From Ferruginibacter sp. (lineage in GTDB: Bacteria; Bacteroidota; Bacteroidia; Chitinophagales; Chitinophagaceae): 64,000 nucleotides of DNA. The stretch's first letter is position 1. Every line of letters begins with the position of its first letter. Below, in pieces: positions 1 through 8,294 of the stretch. The translations under genes and the position numbers were made by a program. The notes beneath the pieces were generated by a model, which made no database searches, was not told where the DNA came from, and worked only from the letters and a program-made list of their open reading frames with translations. Location of the stretch: NCBI GenBank assembly GCA_030831945.1, contig JAURKC010000002.1, positions 1 to 64,000 of the forward strand, given 5' to 3'.

Positions 1-84
1 CAATTTATTCCATTAAAGTATATAGCCTCTTATATTGGAGTAACGCCACAGGCACTAAGTAGAATAAGGAAACGTATTTCTTAA
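1..84 (+). CDS. Crp/Fnr family transcriptional regulator, C-terminal fragment
   Basis: Only the last 27 codons are in the window; the gene runs in from the left edge in frame 1 and stops at TAA 82-84. The fragment ends with a helix-turn-helix recognition segment (IASYIGVTPQALSRIRK), the usual C-terminus of Bacteroidota Crp/Fnr-type regulators. The effector domain is outside the window, so ligand and targets cannot be judged. A promoter and an NTF2-like gene follow directly. Confidence 0.75.
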   Translation, partial: QFIPLKYIASYIGVTPQALSRIRKRIS

Positions 85-93
85 CCCAAGTTC

Positions 94-125
94 ATTGTTT
101 GAATTTTAGCTTATTAGTAATTTTG
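94..125 (+). promoter_or_regulatory. Bacteroidota-type promoter for the NTF2-like gene
   Basis: An exact TAnnTTTG -7 element (TAATTTTG, 118-125) lies 20 nt after a TTG element at 95-97. The downstream ATG is at 149, leaving a leader of roughly 18 nt. Assignment rests on consensus match and position. Confidence 0.5.
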
Positions 126-148
126 AACTCATCAATTAAAAAAGAGTA

Positions 149-676
149 ATGGAAAAATTATTATTATCGTTAGTATTATTTATCGTTGCAGCAACTTCGG
201 TAATTGCCCAAGATTTAAGCCCTTATCATCATATTATAAAGGGAATTGTTAGGAAGAACTTCAAATCTATAACAGAGCACCGTTATGACGAGGTTTTAAA
301 GGGAGTGTCTAATAAAGAATTAGAACATACTTTTGCAGGAGATAATTGCTTGGGTGGTACACGCCATGATAAAGAAAGCTTGAAAAGATGGTTTGACAGA
401 GTGGGAATTGTTCTTCCAGACCTTAAATTTGAGGTAACAGACATTCAGGTTAAAGGAAATCCAGCCAAAACCCTTGTTATTGCAAGGTGGACAGCAACTT
501 GTCATTTATTAAATGGTGAGCCCTACATAAATAAGGGAGTTCATTTTATCACATTGAAATGGGGAAAGGCTGTTAAATTTGATGTTTATGAAGATACTAA
601 AACCGTATCTCATGGTTTAGATGTTCAATTTGAATCAGGTATCAAGGAAGCTAAAGCTCCCAAAATTGAAAGCTAA
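149..676 (+). CDS. Secreted NTF2/SnoaL-like domain protein
   Basis: A 175-residue protein with a clear Sec signal peptide (hydrophobic residues 4-19, likely cleavage after Ala20). The mature part has the length and alternating helix/strand character of an NTF2-like fold: an N-terminal helix pair around residues 30-60, a loop with TRHDKESLKRWFDRVG, then strands through residues 95-150. NTF2-like domains are small-molecule binding or enzymatic cones with very varied functions, so no reaction is proposed. The gene has its own promoter after the Crp/Fnr gene. Such domains often sit beside transcriptional regulators, but the link here is only positional. Confidence 0.55.
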   Translation: MEKLLLSLVLFIVAATSVIAQDLSPYHHIIKGIVRKNFKSITEHRYDEVLKGVSNKELEHTFAGDNCLGGTRHDKESLKRWFDRVGIVLPDLKFEVTDIQVKGNPAKTLVIARWTATCHLLNGEPYINKGVHFITLKWGKAVKFDVYEDTKTVSHGLDVQFESGIKEAKAPKIES

Positions 677-1062
677 AAATTACATCTAACATAAACAGCT
701 ATGGCAATTGGTACTTTTGATTGAATTGGATTAAAAAATTGGCCGACAAATTTGGTGCAGAGAAAAAAGTCTCCATATATGTATATGATTATAAATTGAA
801 TTGGATAAAAAAGACGCTTTATTAAAATGGAGAAATTTATTGGATTGATGAAAGGCAATTCGAGTACTATAAATGAAAAAATAATTATATTTTGATATAC
901 CAAAACAGCGTATAAGCAATGCTGTCTTGCCAAAGAGCAATGCACATCACCAAAATGTAAACCGCTATTTAATTTATATAATTGAATAAAACCAGCTCAT
1001 TACATTCAGCGGATTAGAAGAATTGACCCATAACAAATTAACATTTATAAATTTATACACCC
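677..1062. other. 386-bp spacer with decayed coding traces
   Basis: No intact gene is seen. The + strand at 721-876 reads like broken coding sequence (separate entry). The remainder to 1062 is AT-rich, without a recognisable RNA gene or strong terminator. Minus-strand open frames here have no credible start context or family resemblance. Confidence 0.5.
721..876 (+). pseudogene. Possible degenerate coding remnant
   Basis: Reading from 727 gives WIKKLADKFGAEKKVSIYVY and then DYKLNWIKKTLY up to a TAA at 823-825. The same frame continues with NGEIYWIDERQFEYYK before TGA at 874-876. The composition is protein-like on both sides of the stop, and no start codon precedes it in frame. The 18-bp stretch at 721-738 is nearly repeated at 796-813, encoding LNWIKK both times. 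This suggests a disrupted gene, but the family is not recognised and chance is possible. Confidence 0.3.
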
Positions 1063-1434
1063 ATGAAACAGTTTAAAAAAATCTACCTGTTGTTTATTTT
1101 TATTTTATTCTCCCTAGTTAGCTTTTCTCAAGGGACAAAGTCCTTCTGTGCTTTTGATATTTATAAAAGTAAATATGAATTAAATTTAAATGAAGATACC
1201 AAATCAATAACTTACAAGAAGTATGATTCAGATGGTAATTTAATACAAACTCTTTATGGCACATACCAGCTGCGGGATGAGGGTGTTTATGGGCCAGTCT
1301 TAAAGGTTGTAGCTACTATAAGTGGCAATATTGTGAAATGGTTAGTGATACGTGATGGGGGTGGTCAAGTTCAAGAATTAAAAGACGAAAGTGCTGGAAG
1401 AGTTTGGAGTCCATGTACTTCCGGAGGTAGATAA
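1063..1434 (+). CDS. Small secreted protein of unknown function
   Basis: A 123-residue protein with a strong signal peptide (residues 7-22, likely cleavage after Ser22). The mature domain is about 100 residues, mostly predicted beta strand (KSITYKKYDSDGNLIQTLYG, then LKVVATISGN). Cys29 near the new N-terminus and Cys118 near the C-terminus could form a disulfide. I do not recognise a family. The reading frame +1 to the stop continues with coding-like sequence to 1504, so the C-terminus may have been altered by a frameshift. Confidence 0.6.
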   Translation: MKQFKKIYLLFIFILFSLVSFSQGTKSFCAFDIYKSKYELNLNEDTKSITYKKYDSDGNLIQTLYGTYQLRDEGVYGPVLKVVATISGNIVKWLVIRDGGGQVQELKDESAGRVWSPCTSGGR

Positions 1435-1757
1435 GGATCCTGTTTATAATCAAAGTAACTTTAAAGGTCGTGATTTTTTAACGGCTGAAGAATCAAATTT
1501 CTAGCACTTTTTATTCGATGGCGTCCATTGATTAGATACTATATTATTTAAAGTCAATAGAAAGGGAATTAGTTAACGCCTTTTTTAAAAATCACCCATT
1601 TTAGGGTAATTTCCTCCTTATTTTACTATTCTTGAATTATACCAATTTAAATAATCCAATTGTAAGATTTTCCTTAGCTTAGCTTAGTTTTATTCAATTA
1701 CCTGTTGAATAAACTACCCTTATCAATATTGCTTTGCTAAATAAAAGTCCTATTTAC
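1435..1757. other. 323-bp spacer
   Basis: The first part (to 1504) can be read as a frameshifted C-terminal extension of the preceding gene. The rest is AT-rich and holds a short tandem CTTAG x3 at 1673-1687. No clear promoter, terminator or RNA gene is visible. Confidence 0.4.
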
Positions 1758-2936
1758 ATGAAATTAAATTTCACCTTTTGTGTGGTTTTGATATTTTTAA
1801 ATTCAATTCTACAAGCACAAGTTTCTACAAAAATTCCAATGGTCGTATGGGCCGGAATACCGAAAGCAGAAATCAATGAATACCGGTTCAATGAATTAAA
1901 ACAGATGGGTGCTACCATCGCCATTGCACAATACGAAAATATTGCTGACTTTGAAAAGGCACTCACGCTTGCCCAAAATACTGGACTAAAATTGATTGCT
2001 TCTTGCCCTGAATTAAAAACCAATCCTGAGGCTACCACAAAGCAATTGAAGAATCATCCTGCGCTTTATGGTTACTATATTCAAGATGAGCCACTCAGAA
2101 AAGATTTTGATGAACTAGGTATCTGGGTTAAAAAAATAAAAGCGTCAGACCCTGAGCATATGTGTTTCGTTAATTTAATTGCTAGTATACATCCCACTTA
2201 TACAAAGGCTTTAGGAACCAATTCATACCAAGAATATATTCAAGAATTTGCTAAAATCGTTCCTCAAGATGTATTGTCTTTTGATTTTTATCCCATTCTT
2301 ACCGATGCCATCCATGAAAATTGGTATGAAGGTTTAGGGATTTTTAGTAAGGAAACTGCGACACTCAAAAAACCTTTTTGGGGATTTGCTTTAGCGAGTT
2401 CTTATAATGATTTACATCCAATACCTAACATACCTGCCTTGCGATTGCAAGCCTATAGCAATTTGGCTTATGGCGCTCAAGGAATTGAATTATGGGCCTA
2501 CTGGATGACGGAAGGTTTACGATCAGCGCCCATCAGTCTAGATGGCAAAAGGACGGTAGTGTATGAAAGGATTCAAGCTTTATCGAAAGAAATACAGCCT
2601 TATGCTCCTATTTTTATGGGGTCTAAATTAATTTCTGTTAATCATACCGGTGTTGTTATTCCAAAAGGGACTACTCAATTAATGAAATTGCCCGATGCAA
2701 TTAAAGTGTTTGATGCTGATGAGGCCTTAGTGTCTAACTTGGAAAATGGTGCTTACTCTTATTTTATTGTCGTTAATAAAAACTTACAACATTCAATGCC
2801 TACAGTTATTTTAACAGCTGATAACGTTGAAAGAATTGCAAAAGATGGTACGGCTAGTCCTGCAAAAAATTATTCATCTAATCTAGAAATTGAGCCAGGA
2901 GATATGGCTATTTTCAGATATCCCACAAAAAAATAA
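1758..2936 (+). CDS. Secreted TIM-barrel glycosidase-like protein (paralog 1)
   Basis: From ATG 1758 this is a 392-residue protein with a signal peptide (residues 1-19, cleavage near LQA/Q). A TTG 24 nt upstream would put eight polar residues before the signal, so the ATG is preferred. The body alternates strands and helices like a TIM barrel. A D-E-P motif (residues 110-112) follows GYYIQ at the end of a strand, where clan-A glycoside hydrolases carry their acid/base Glu. FDFYPI and QGIELWAYW mark later strands. The C-terminal 90 residues look like a beta-sandwich. It is a tandem paralog of the next gene, 6 bp away. Substrate is unknown; the assignment is from fold-level motifs, not from a named family. 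Confidence 0.55.
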   Translation: MKLNFTFCVVLIFLNSILQAQVSTKIPMVVWAGIPKAEINEYRFNELKQMGATIAIAQYENIADFEKALTLAQNTGLKLIASCPELKTNPEATTKQLKNHPALYGYYIQDEPLRKDFDELGIWVKKIKASDPEHMCFVNLIASIHPTYTKALGTNSYQEYIQEFAKIVPQDVLSFDFYPILTDAIHENWYEGLGIFSKETATLKKPFWGFALASSYNDLHPIPNIPALRLQAYSNLAYGAQGIELWAYWMTEGLRSAPISLDGKRTVVYERIQALSKEIQPYAPIFMGSKLISVNHTGVVIPKGTTQLMKLPDAIKVFDADEALVSNLENGAYSYFIVVNKNLQHSMPTVILTADNVERIAKDGTASPAKNYSSNLEIEPGDMAIFRYPTKK

Positions 2937-2942
2937 TTTCAA

Positions 2943-4199
2943 ATGAATCGATTGATCACCCTTTTATTTATTCTGCTTAGTTTAAATAGTATCGCCCAAG
3001 AATCATGGAAAAAAAATGGATTGATACCTACCATGTCTTGGGGTGGAATATCTGAAGCTGAAATTTCTGAATCTAGTTATCGGAAATTAAAAGAAGTAGG
3101 CGTAACGATAGACATTGCTTTTTTTTCAAAGGCAGATGCGATTGCCGCTGGATTAGACGCTGCTCAAAAAGCAGGTGTTAAATTAATGATATCCTGCCCT
3201 GAATTAAAATCAGCTACTGAAAAAACGGTGAAGCGTTTCATGAATCACCCTGCATTAGAAGGATATTATTTAGGGGATGAACCTAGCAAAAATCAATTTG
3301 AAGAATTAAAAATCTGGAATAATTTAATTCAATCCATTGATAAAAAACATTATTGCTTTGTAAATCTATATCCCAATATCAATTCCAATCAAAGCAAATT
3401 TGGTACTAAAAATTACCAAGAATATGTGGATGATTTTGACAAAGTATTTCCAGCGCCTTATTTAACTTTTGATTTTTATCCAATTGTAGACCAGGCATTG
3501 CATCCAAGGTGGTATGAAAATTTGGAATTCTTTGCTAATAAATATCAAAAAGAGGGCAGGCCATTTTGGGCTTTTGCTTTAACCACTTCTTATTTGGCTT
3601 ATTCCAATGATGCCGTTCAACCTTCCTTAGAAGATTTTTATCAATTGTATAAAACCTACAAACCTGAAAAAACTTATGTTCATGGTATTCCTACTTTGGC
3701 TGATTTGCGATTACAAGTAAATTCGAATTTAGCTTATGGTGCTCAAGGGATAGAATATTGGAGCTTTAGAGGATTTGGTTCCCCATTAGACGCAGAGGGA
3801 AAGCGAACGATTGTATTTGAACATTTGCAAAAATTAAATAGAGAAATTCAAAATCTTTCTGACATCTTCCTAGGCTCAAAGCTGCTATCAGTAGCCCATA
3901 CAGGCTTGCAAATTCCTAATGGCACTAAGCGATTAGGTAAACTTCCTGCTAGCATTAAATTGCTTGAAACGCAAGGGGAGGGAGCCATCGTTTCTTGGTT
4001 AGAAAATGGAAAAAATTCTTTTCTATTAATTGTCAATCGTGATTTTAAACAAAAGATGAAACTAATTATTTCTACTACCGATGATGTAAAGCGAGTGATG
4101 AAAACTGGTGAGATGGTAGCGGCGCAAGATTTTTCTTCCGTAACAGAAGTAGAACCAGGCGATATGCTTATTTATATGGTTCCCACTAATAAAAAATAA
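2943..4199 (+). CDS. Secreted TIM-barrel glycosidase-like protein (paralog 2)
   Basis: A 418-residue protein with a signal peptide (cleavage near IAQ, residue 19). It aligns with the preceding gene throughout: shared landmarks are SCPELK, NHPAL, GYY, DEP (residues 112-114), YQEYV, FDFYPI, NLAYGAQGIE and a C-terminal VEPGDM. It differs by an insertion of about 30 residues after LTTSY, around residues 215-245, which may reshape a substrate loop. Glu113 is the candidate acid/base. It sits in a tight run with the upstream paralog and the downstream YidR-like lipoprotein (10 bp), so the three are probably co-transcribed and work at the cell surface or in the periplasm. Confidence 0.55.
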   Translation: MNRLITLLFILLSLNSIAQESWKKNGLIPTMSWGGISEAEISESSYRKLKEVGVTIDIAFFSKADAIAAGLDAAQKAGVKLMISCPELKSATEKTVKRFMNHPALEGYYLGDEPSKNQFEELKIWNNLIQSIDKKHYCFVNLYPNINSNQSKFGTKNYQEYVDDFDKVFPAPYLTFDFYPIVDQALHPRWYENLEFFANKYQKEGRPFWAFALTTSYLAYSNDAVQPSLEDFYQLYKTYKPEKTYVHGIPTLADLRLQVNSNLAYGAQGIEYWSFRGFGSPLDAEGKRTIVFEHLQKLNREIQNLSDIFLGSKLLSVAHTGLQIPNGTKRLGKLPASIKLLETQGEGAIVSWLENGKNSFLLIVNRDFKQKMKLIISTTDDVKRVMKTGEMVAAQDFSSVTEVEPGDMLIYMVPTNKK

Positions 4200-4209
4200 A
4201 TCCTTTATA

Positions 4210-5583
4210 ATGAAAAAGATACTCTTTTTATTATTTTTAATTTATTCAATCAGCTCTTGTAAAAACATGTCTACCTTACCTGAAAAGCAATTGACTTCCG
4301 ACTTAAATTATAACCATGATTTGGATAACAATGATAATTTTTCTCCAGATAATCAATGGCTAGTCTATGATACCCGAACAGATGCTGGTGGTATTGCGAT
4401 ATCTAATAAGATTGAAAAAGTGAATGTGAAAACAGGAGAAAAAAAGGTCTTGTATGAAATCAAAGACAATCATGCTTGGGGCCCTGGAGCTGCCGCAGTT
4501 AGTTATTCACCCGTTGATTTTTCTGTAGTATTTATTCATGGTTTAAATAATAGTACAGAGAAAAATCCTTATCAGCAGTGGAGAAGAACGGGAATTATGG
4601 TGGATGAAAAAAATCCTGGCCAACCGATTTATATGGATGCTAGAAACGTAGATTCTCCTTTCACTGTTGGTGCCTTACGTGGAGGTACGCATCGTCATGA
4701 ATTTAGTGGAGATGGTAATTGGATTGGCTTTACCTATAATGATGCAATCATGCATTCATTAGAGGAAAAGACTGGAGAAAAACATAATCTTAGAACGATT
4801 GGCGTGTCTAAAAGAAATAATAAAGTAGCTATTGCGAATTTAAATAATGGAGAAAATAATTCAGGTGAATGGTATAGTACGATTGTTGTAAAAGTAACCG
4901 CTAATCCTACACCTGGTTCTGATGAAATTAGCAATGCTGCTGGTGATAGCTGGGTTGGTAAAATTGGCTATCCATTAAAAAGTGGAGCCTATCAAATAGC
5001 CAGGGGATTTATTGGATCTGTAAAAGATAAAAAAGGTAATCTAGTCAACGAAGTATTTATTGTTGACATACCAAACGATATCACTAAAGTAGGGCCCTTA
5101 GGTCCGCTAGAAGGCACGATGCAAGAAATGCCAGCTCCGCCATTGGGAGCTACACAAAGACGTTTGACCTTTACAGCTGAAACAAGTCATCCAGGCTGTG
5201 TGGGTGTAGTAAGAAGTGATTTATCTGGAAAAAATTTAGCGTATTTAGCAAGTGATGCAAATGGTATCAAACAAATTTTCACTATTTCTCCAGAAGGAGG
5301 AACGCCTAAACAAATTACTGAGCATACTAGTAATGTTCAAGGGTTTGTTCGTTGGCATCCAGATGGTAAGCAACTATTCTACGTTCAAGAAGGAAGAATT
5401 ACTCAATGTGAAATAGGGACAGGTTCATTTACTGATCGGATGAAATACTTGACCGCTACGAATAAAAGTGAGCCAACCAATATCGTTGTTTCTCATGATG
5501 GAAAATCATTGGCATTCAATAGAAAAGTAAAAGATGCAAAAGGTCAAGATATTAAGCAGATATATTTAATTGAACTGCCCTAG
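4210..5583 (+). CDS. DUF3748/YidR-like lipoprotein, TolB-type beta-propeller
   Basis: A 457-residue protein with a lipoprotein signal ending in SISSC (lipid-modified Cys17). The mature part has repeated propeller-type strands: FSPDNQWLVYDTR near residue 50, FSGDGNWIGFTYN near 165, RWHPDGKQLFYV near 385, and a final VVSHDGKSLAFNR. RGGTHRHEFS followed by GDGNW is characteristic of the DUF3748 group that includes E. coli YidR. Function is unknown for the family; surface sugar binding or processing is a guess from the neighbours. It ends 15 bp before the convergent hydroxylase gene. Confidence 0.65.
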   Translation: MKKILFLLFLIYSISSCKNMSTLPEKQLTSDLNYNHDLDNNDNFSPDNQWLVYDTRTDAGGIAISNKIEKVNVKTGEKKVLYEIKDNHAWGPGAAAVSYSPVDFSVVFIHGLNNSTEKNPYQQWRRTGIMVDEKNPGQPIYMDARNVDSPFTVGALRGGTHRHEFSGDGNWIGFTYNDAIMHSLEEKTGEKHNLRTIGVSKRNNKVAIANLNNGENNSGEWYSTIVVKVTANPTPGSDEISNAAGDSWVGKIGYPLKSGAYQIARGFIGSVKDKKGNLVNEVFIVDIPNDITKVGPLGPLEGTMQEMPAPPLGATQRRLTFTAETSHPGCVGVVRSDLSGKNLAYLASDANGIKQIFTISPEGGTPKQITEHTSNVQGFVRWHPDGKQLFYVQEGRITQCEIGTGSFTDRMKYLTATNKSEPTNIVVSHDGKSLAFNRKVKDAKGQDIKQIYLIELP

Positions 5584-5598
5584 CATTTTTATTTTTTA

Positions 5599-6855
5599 TT
5601 AAACTGCGATTAATTGTTTTTTCGTTTGGCAAAAGTAGTAGACTAAAAAACTTGTCACACTAAAATAAATGATTAAAGCGGGTGTGATTAATGGGGATAC
5701 TTGCGCTGAACCAAACCAGTCACCAGATTGAATGATCCAACCGATGCATGTTGCATTTTTAATACCTTCTAGTATCCATATTTTTTTATTTCCATCCATT
5801 AGGTCAGTGAGCGAATAAATATGTACAAAAATAAAAGCTCCATATATAAAAATGTTGGGAGAGCCAATGCTGGCGATATGTCCATAGAGATAGGCGACAA
5901 TTAAGAGCAGACTAAATAGTTGAAACCACAAGTAAATTTTTAATGATTTAGAAGCATTGGTTTCATATTTATTGAAATGATAAACATCTTCAATCTTATA
6001 AATAGGGTAAGTATCGACTACATCGCTTGGGCGCCATCCTAGAGGCATTAGCCAAATCCGAAATTTATCCTTCCAACTTTGAGTATGCCATGCATCTTTA
6101 ATGAGTAGCCAAAGGTGTGTAAAATTTATTTTGATGGGATTCCAGGTGCGCACAGGGATCGTGATTCCGTACACGGCAGGAATATCTTCTCTTTCTTCTT
6201 GAAAGGTTCCAAAAAGTTTATCCCAAAAAATAAATATCTGACCAAAATTTTTATCGATGTATTCAGGATTGATAGCATGGTGAACGCGATGATGTGCTGG
6301 AGTGACAATAATTTTTTCTAGCCAACCCATTTTTTTAATATGACAAGTATGATACCATAATTGTGCAAATAAATGTAGCGGAGCAATGACTGCGATTACT
6401 TTTGGAGGTACGCCCAATAAAGCTGCTGGTAATAATAAAAAAGTATAAATACGAATAAATACAGAAATACTTTGTCTGAGTGCACAGGCTAAATTAAAAT
6501 GTTCACTGCTATGATGTATTAAATGGTTATTCCAAAAAATATTATAGGTATGATTGATTCGGTGGCCCCAATATCCAGCAAAATCGAGTGCTATAAAGGC
6601 TATGAAATATAATAATATGCTTGATTGAACTTGTATAATAGTAAAGTGCTCTAGTAACCATGGATAAGATAATATTCCAACACTTAGTCCTAGTACATCT
6701 TTGGTAGAATTGGTAACCCCAGAACTTAAACTAGAGATCATGTCTAAGGTTTCAACTGTTTCTTTGCCTTTGTACCATCCATACCATTTTTCAAATAGTA
6801 CTAAAAATAAAAATAGCGGGGTTACAATTACTAAAATATGTCCGTAGGTTTCCAT
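5599..6855 (-). CDS. Sterol desaturase/fatty-acid hydroxylase superfamily membrane protein
   Basis: A 418-residue integral membrane protein with the histidine clusters of the di-iron FA_hydroxylase superfamily: HRINH, then HLIHHSSEHFN, then HHRVHH. These bind the two irons that activate O2. Membrane segments precede and separate the clusters, and about 150 further residues with extra hydrophobic segments follow the last one. That extension and the spacing recall alkylglycerol monooxygenase-type members more than sterol C5 desaturases. The substrate is probably a membrane lipid, but which one cannot be read. It is transcribed alone, with convergent and same-strand neighbours of unrelated role. 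Confidence 0.75.
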   Translation of the reverse strand: METYGHILVIVTPLFLFLVLFEKWYGWYKGKETVETLDMISSLSSGVTNSTKDVLGLSVGILSYPWLLEHFTIIQVQSSILLYFIAFIALDFAGYWGHRINHTYNIFWNNHLIHHSSEHFNLACALRQSISVFIRIYTFLLLPAALLGVPPKVIAVIAPLHLFAQLWYHTCHIKKMGWLEKIIVTPAHHRVHHAINPEYIDKNFGQIFIFWDKLFGTFQEEREDIPAVYGITIPVRTWNPIKINFTHLWLLIKDAWHTQSWKDKFRIWLMPLGWRPSDVVDTYPIYKIEDVYHFNKYETNASKSLKIYLWFQLFSLLLIVAYLYGHIASIGSPNIFIYGAFIFVHIYSLTDLMDGNKKIWILEGIKNATCIGWIIQSGDWFGSAQVSPLITPALIIYFSVTSFLVYYFCQTKKQLIAV

Positions 6856-6903
6856 GTTTAAATAAATGTATTTTAATCAAAACTAAGCTATATAAATATT
6901 GTA

Positions 6904-8130
6904 TTAATCGAAATTCGGAATTTTCATTAATTCTCCCTTTTTAAGTGCAGACTCATGAGCGATTATTCCTGGTACCGTATAAGCAAGGGATTCATAAATG
7001 TTAACACTCGGTTGACGATTATTAAGAAGGGCATCAATAAATTCATGGGTGATAAAAGAATGCGATCCATCATGACCGCTATCATGACGCAGCGGTTCTG
7101 GTAAAAGAGCTGTTTTCCACCATTTCGTTTGTGCGTACTTTTCAGTGACATTTGTTTTTATTTGAAAGCCTGCATCATCTTTTCCTTCTTTATCTACACT
7201 TCTAATAATAGTATGCTCGTTGGATTCTGTAGGTGCAGAAATAAAGCTCATCTTTTCGCCACGCCATTCGGCTCGCTCTGCGTTGGTTAATGCTCCTTTC
7301 CAATTTACCTCTACTCTGAAGGGATGATTTTTATTGGTTTGAAAAAAAGCGGTTTCATTCCAAAATGGATTCTGATAGGGATTGTTTTTCAAAAGACTAC
7401 TTTGATCTCCCCAACCTAAAGCACTTACTTCGCTTAGTCTTTCTCCAGTAACCGAAATTAAAAACGAAGTACAATGAGTTGGATAAAGTAAGGGTGGTAG
7501 CCCATGACGCCAGGTAGCTTCACCTTCTTCAAACCATAAGGCTTCTAGTCCTGGGTGATTGTATTCTGCAGCCGCACTAAAGATTTCTCCGAATCGTCCT
7601 TCTTCATATAATTTTCTAACTGAAATAGTATTTTGTCTGTAATAACTCGTTTCCGCCATCATATAAGTAAGACCCGATTTGCGTACCGCATCTCTTAATT
7701 TGTAACAATCTTCCAAGGTAAGCGCAGCAGGAACAGCACACAATACATGCTTACCTGCTTGAAGTGATTCTATTGTATGTTTCACATGATCTGGTGCAGG
7801 AGTAGCAATGAAGACAGCATCAATTTTGGGGTCTTTCAGCAATAGGGTTAATGACTCATAACTTTTTGTGCATCGATAGGTTTTCATTAGATTTTCGCGT
7901 CTATCTTTTCGCAAATCACTTACTGCTTCTACGATGCAGTTGGGATGTTCATGAAAATAAAAACTAGCACCAAATCTTCCTCCAATAATTCCTATCCGAA
8001 TTTTATTTGCGAATCGCAGATCATTTGCCAATACATTTTTTGGAGCTAAGGCAATTGTTGCTAAACCAAGTCCCGCATTGCCAATAAATTTTCGTCTGCT
8101 AATAGTTGACCGAATCGTTGAGTCTTTCAT
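6904..8130 (-). CDS. Tat-exported Gfo/Idh/MocA family oxidoreductase, EKP motif replaced
   Basis: A 408-residue protein. Residues 11-14 carry a twin-arginine motif (SRRKFIG) followed by a hydrophobic stretch, so export of a folded NAD(P)-bound enzyme is likely. The Rossmann loop GIIGGRFGASF follows at about residue 47, and ATPAPDH marks the cofactor domain near 109. At the position of the usual EKP, whose Lys binds cofactor and substrate, the sequence reads C131-A-V-P-A. The C-terminal domain runs through SGHDGSHSF to the end. The family oxidises or reduces sugars and sugar derivatives. The missing Lys leaves the activity uncertain. Confidence 0.75.
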   Translation of the reverse strand: MKDSTIRSTISRRKFIGNAGLGLATIALAPKNVLANDLRFANKIRIGIIGGRFGASFYFHEHPNCIVEAVSDLRKDRRENLMKTYRCTKSYESLTLLLKDPKIDAVFIATPAPDHVKHTIESLQAGKHVLCAVPAALTLEDCYKLRDAVRKSGLTYMMAETSYYRQNTISVRKLYEEGRFGEIFSAAAEYNHPGLEALWFEEGEATWRHGLPPLLYPTHCTSFLISVTGERLSEVSALGWGDQSSLLKNNPYQNPFWNETAFFQTNKNHPFRVEVNWKGALTNAERAEWRGEKMSFISAPTESNEHTIIRSVDKEGKDDAGFQIKTNVTEKYAQTKWWKTALLPEPLRHDSGHDGSHSFITHEFIDALLNNRQPSVNIYESLAYTVPGIIAHESALKKGELMKIPNFD

Positions 8131-8294
8131 GGCTAATTTTTAATAGTTAAATATAACATTATTCTCTAAGTTGCATTGGCCATCGGCACATTAATTTAAT
8201 CCAAGCCTTATCCAGACTGATTGATTGGGGATATGTCCAAATAAAAAAAGCATAAAAATGATTTTAAAAACTATTTTTTAAGTAAATTGATGTC

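Noticed and set aside
673..945. Minus-strand open frame of 90 codons
   Set aside because: It lies antisense to the protein-like remnant at 721-876, has low-complexity hydrophobic content and no start context.
1673..1687. CTTAG tandem triplication as a functional repeat
   Set aside because: Only three short units with no associated structure; easily chance in AT-rich sequence.
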